Below are positions 63,669 to 64,000 of a DNA stretch of 64,000 nucleotides, piece by piece. Source of the stretch: Micromonospora sp. LH3U1. Lineage in GTDB: Bacteria > Actinomycetota > Actinomycetes > Mycobacteriales > Micromonosporaceae. Within the stretch, counting starts at the first letter, position 1. Each line of letters opens with the position of its first letter. The position numbers were made by a program, and so were the translations under genes. The DNA lies in the NCBI RefSeq assembly GCF_028475105.1, contig NZ_CP116936.1, forward strand, positions 5,765,501 through 5,829,500, given 5' to 3'. Below the pieces are notes generated by a model. That model saw only the letters and a program-made list of their open reading frames with translations. It did no database searches and had not been told where the DNA came from.

Positions 63669-64000
63669 ATGACGACCGCAACGCCCACCGTCGCCGTTGG
63701 CACGCAGAAGACCGACGGCCCCACGTCGACCGCCGGGCGGGTTCGCAAGCGGTTGAACAGCCGTACCGCGACGCTCGTCTCGATCGTCATCGCGGTGGTC
63801 TGGACCATCCCGACCTTCGGCCTGCTCGTCTCCTCCCTCCGGCCGGAGGACGAGATCAAGACCACCGGCTGGTGGACCGCCTTCACCAACCCGCAGTTCA
63901 CCCTGGAGAACTACCAGCAGGTCCTGTTCGGACGGTCGTCCTCATCCGGGCAGCTCGCCGGGTACTTCATCAACTCCCTGGCGATCACCATCCCGTCGGT
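63669..64000 (+). CDS. ABC transporter permease (AglG-like), truncated by the window end
   Basis: Begins ATG GAC GACC-like reading MTTATPTVAVGT, then a membrane helix SIVIAVVWTIPTFGLLVSSL and the MalG-type NPQFTLENYQQVL. The remainder lies beyond base 64000. The start sits one base after the AglF-like gene stop, typical of this operon. Confidence 0.85.
   Translation, partial: MTTATPTVAVGTQKTDGPTSTAGRVRKRLNSRTATLVSIVIAVVWTIPTFGLLVSSLRPEDEIKTTGWWTAFTNPQFTLENYQQVLFGRSSSSGQLAGYFINSLAITIPS

Overview
The window is 64 kb of very GC-rich DNA, with G or C in most third codon positions, GTG and TTG starts, and many 1-4 base gene overlaps. Gene content points to an actinobacterium of the Micromonosporaceae, most likely Micromonospora or a close relative. 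Supporting markers are a fused OtsB-GH15 protein, a split adenosylcobalamin pathway, SURF1 beside an ATP-dependent DNA ligase, a second SSB, an F420/FMN split-barrel protein, small DUF1360/DUF3817/DUF6158/DUF6232-type proteins and a GPGG-motif microprotein. This is ordinary chromosome: I see no phage, transposase, integrase, CRISPR array or biosynthetic megacluster.

Layout. 0-4 kb: trehalose synthesis (otsA, then otsB fused to a GH15 hydrolase). 4-21 kb: late cobalamin genes in three minus-strand groups (cobC-cobT-cysG; cobB-GNAT; cobD-cobQ), separated by a class A penicillin-binding protein, SURF1, DNA ligase, an M20 peptidase, a uridine-kinase-like protein with in-frame 72-bp repeats, and a rhodanese. 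21-28 kb: SSB, a ribosome hibernation factor behind a SigB/SigF-type promoter, a hydrolase, a multiply frameshifted gene, tRNA-Arg(TCT), and small lipoprotein and VOC genes. 28-34 kb: a kinase / degenerate kinase / response regulator operon, a GlxA-type regulator, a cysteine hydrolase and a PlsC acyltransferase. 34-45 kb: glycogen-debranching-type hydrolase with an SCP2 protein, AlkZ-like protein, CBS protein, nucleotidyltransferase, split-barrel oxidoreductase, asd, and paired M16 peptidases. 45-50 kb: DAHP synthase behind an aromatic leader peptide and terminator, then small conserved proteins. 50-64 kb: NlpC/P60 endopeptidase, a group 2 sigma factor, murQ with its RpiR regulator, reductases, a thymidylate-kinase-like protein, a small nucleotidyltransferase/BON/phosphoesterase/GPGG cluster, TspO, an M23 peptidase, and the start of an alpha-glucoside-type ABC transporter cut by the window end.

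Themes. Carbon storage and sugar handling recur (trehalose, debranching, the ABC transporter under a LacI-type operator), as do cell-wall enzymes (PBP, NlpC/P60, M23, MurQ). Three features deserve most attention. First, intergenic long-stem palindromes of two sequence families lie at gene ends, several inside C-rich/G-rich flanks. Second, the DAHP synthase leader reads Tyr-Arg-Trp-Phe before a terminator. Third, corrin genes and one other locus show broken frames or a lost catalytic residue: cysG and cobD frames, a two-shift gene at 24 kb, and cobB with Gly where the amidotransferase Cys is expected. The frame breaks could be real decay or base-calling errors in G/C runs; the sequence alone cannot decide.
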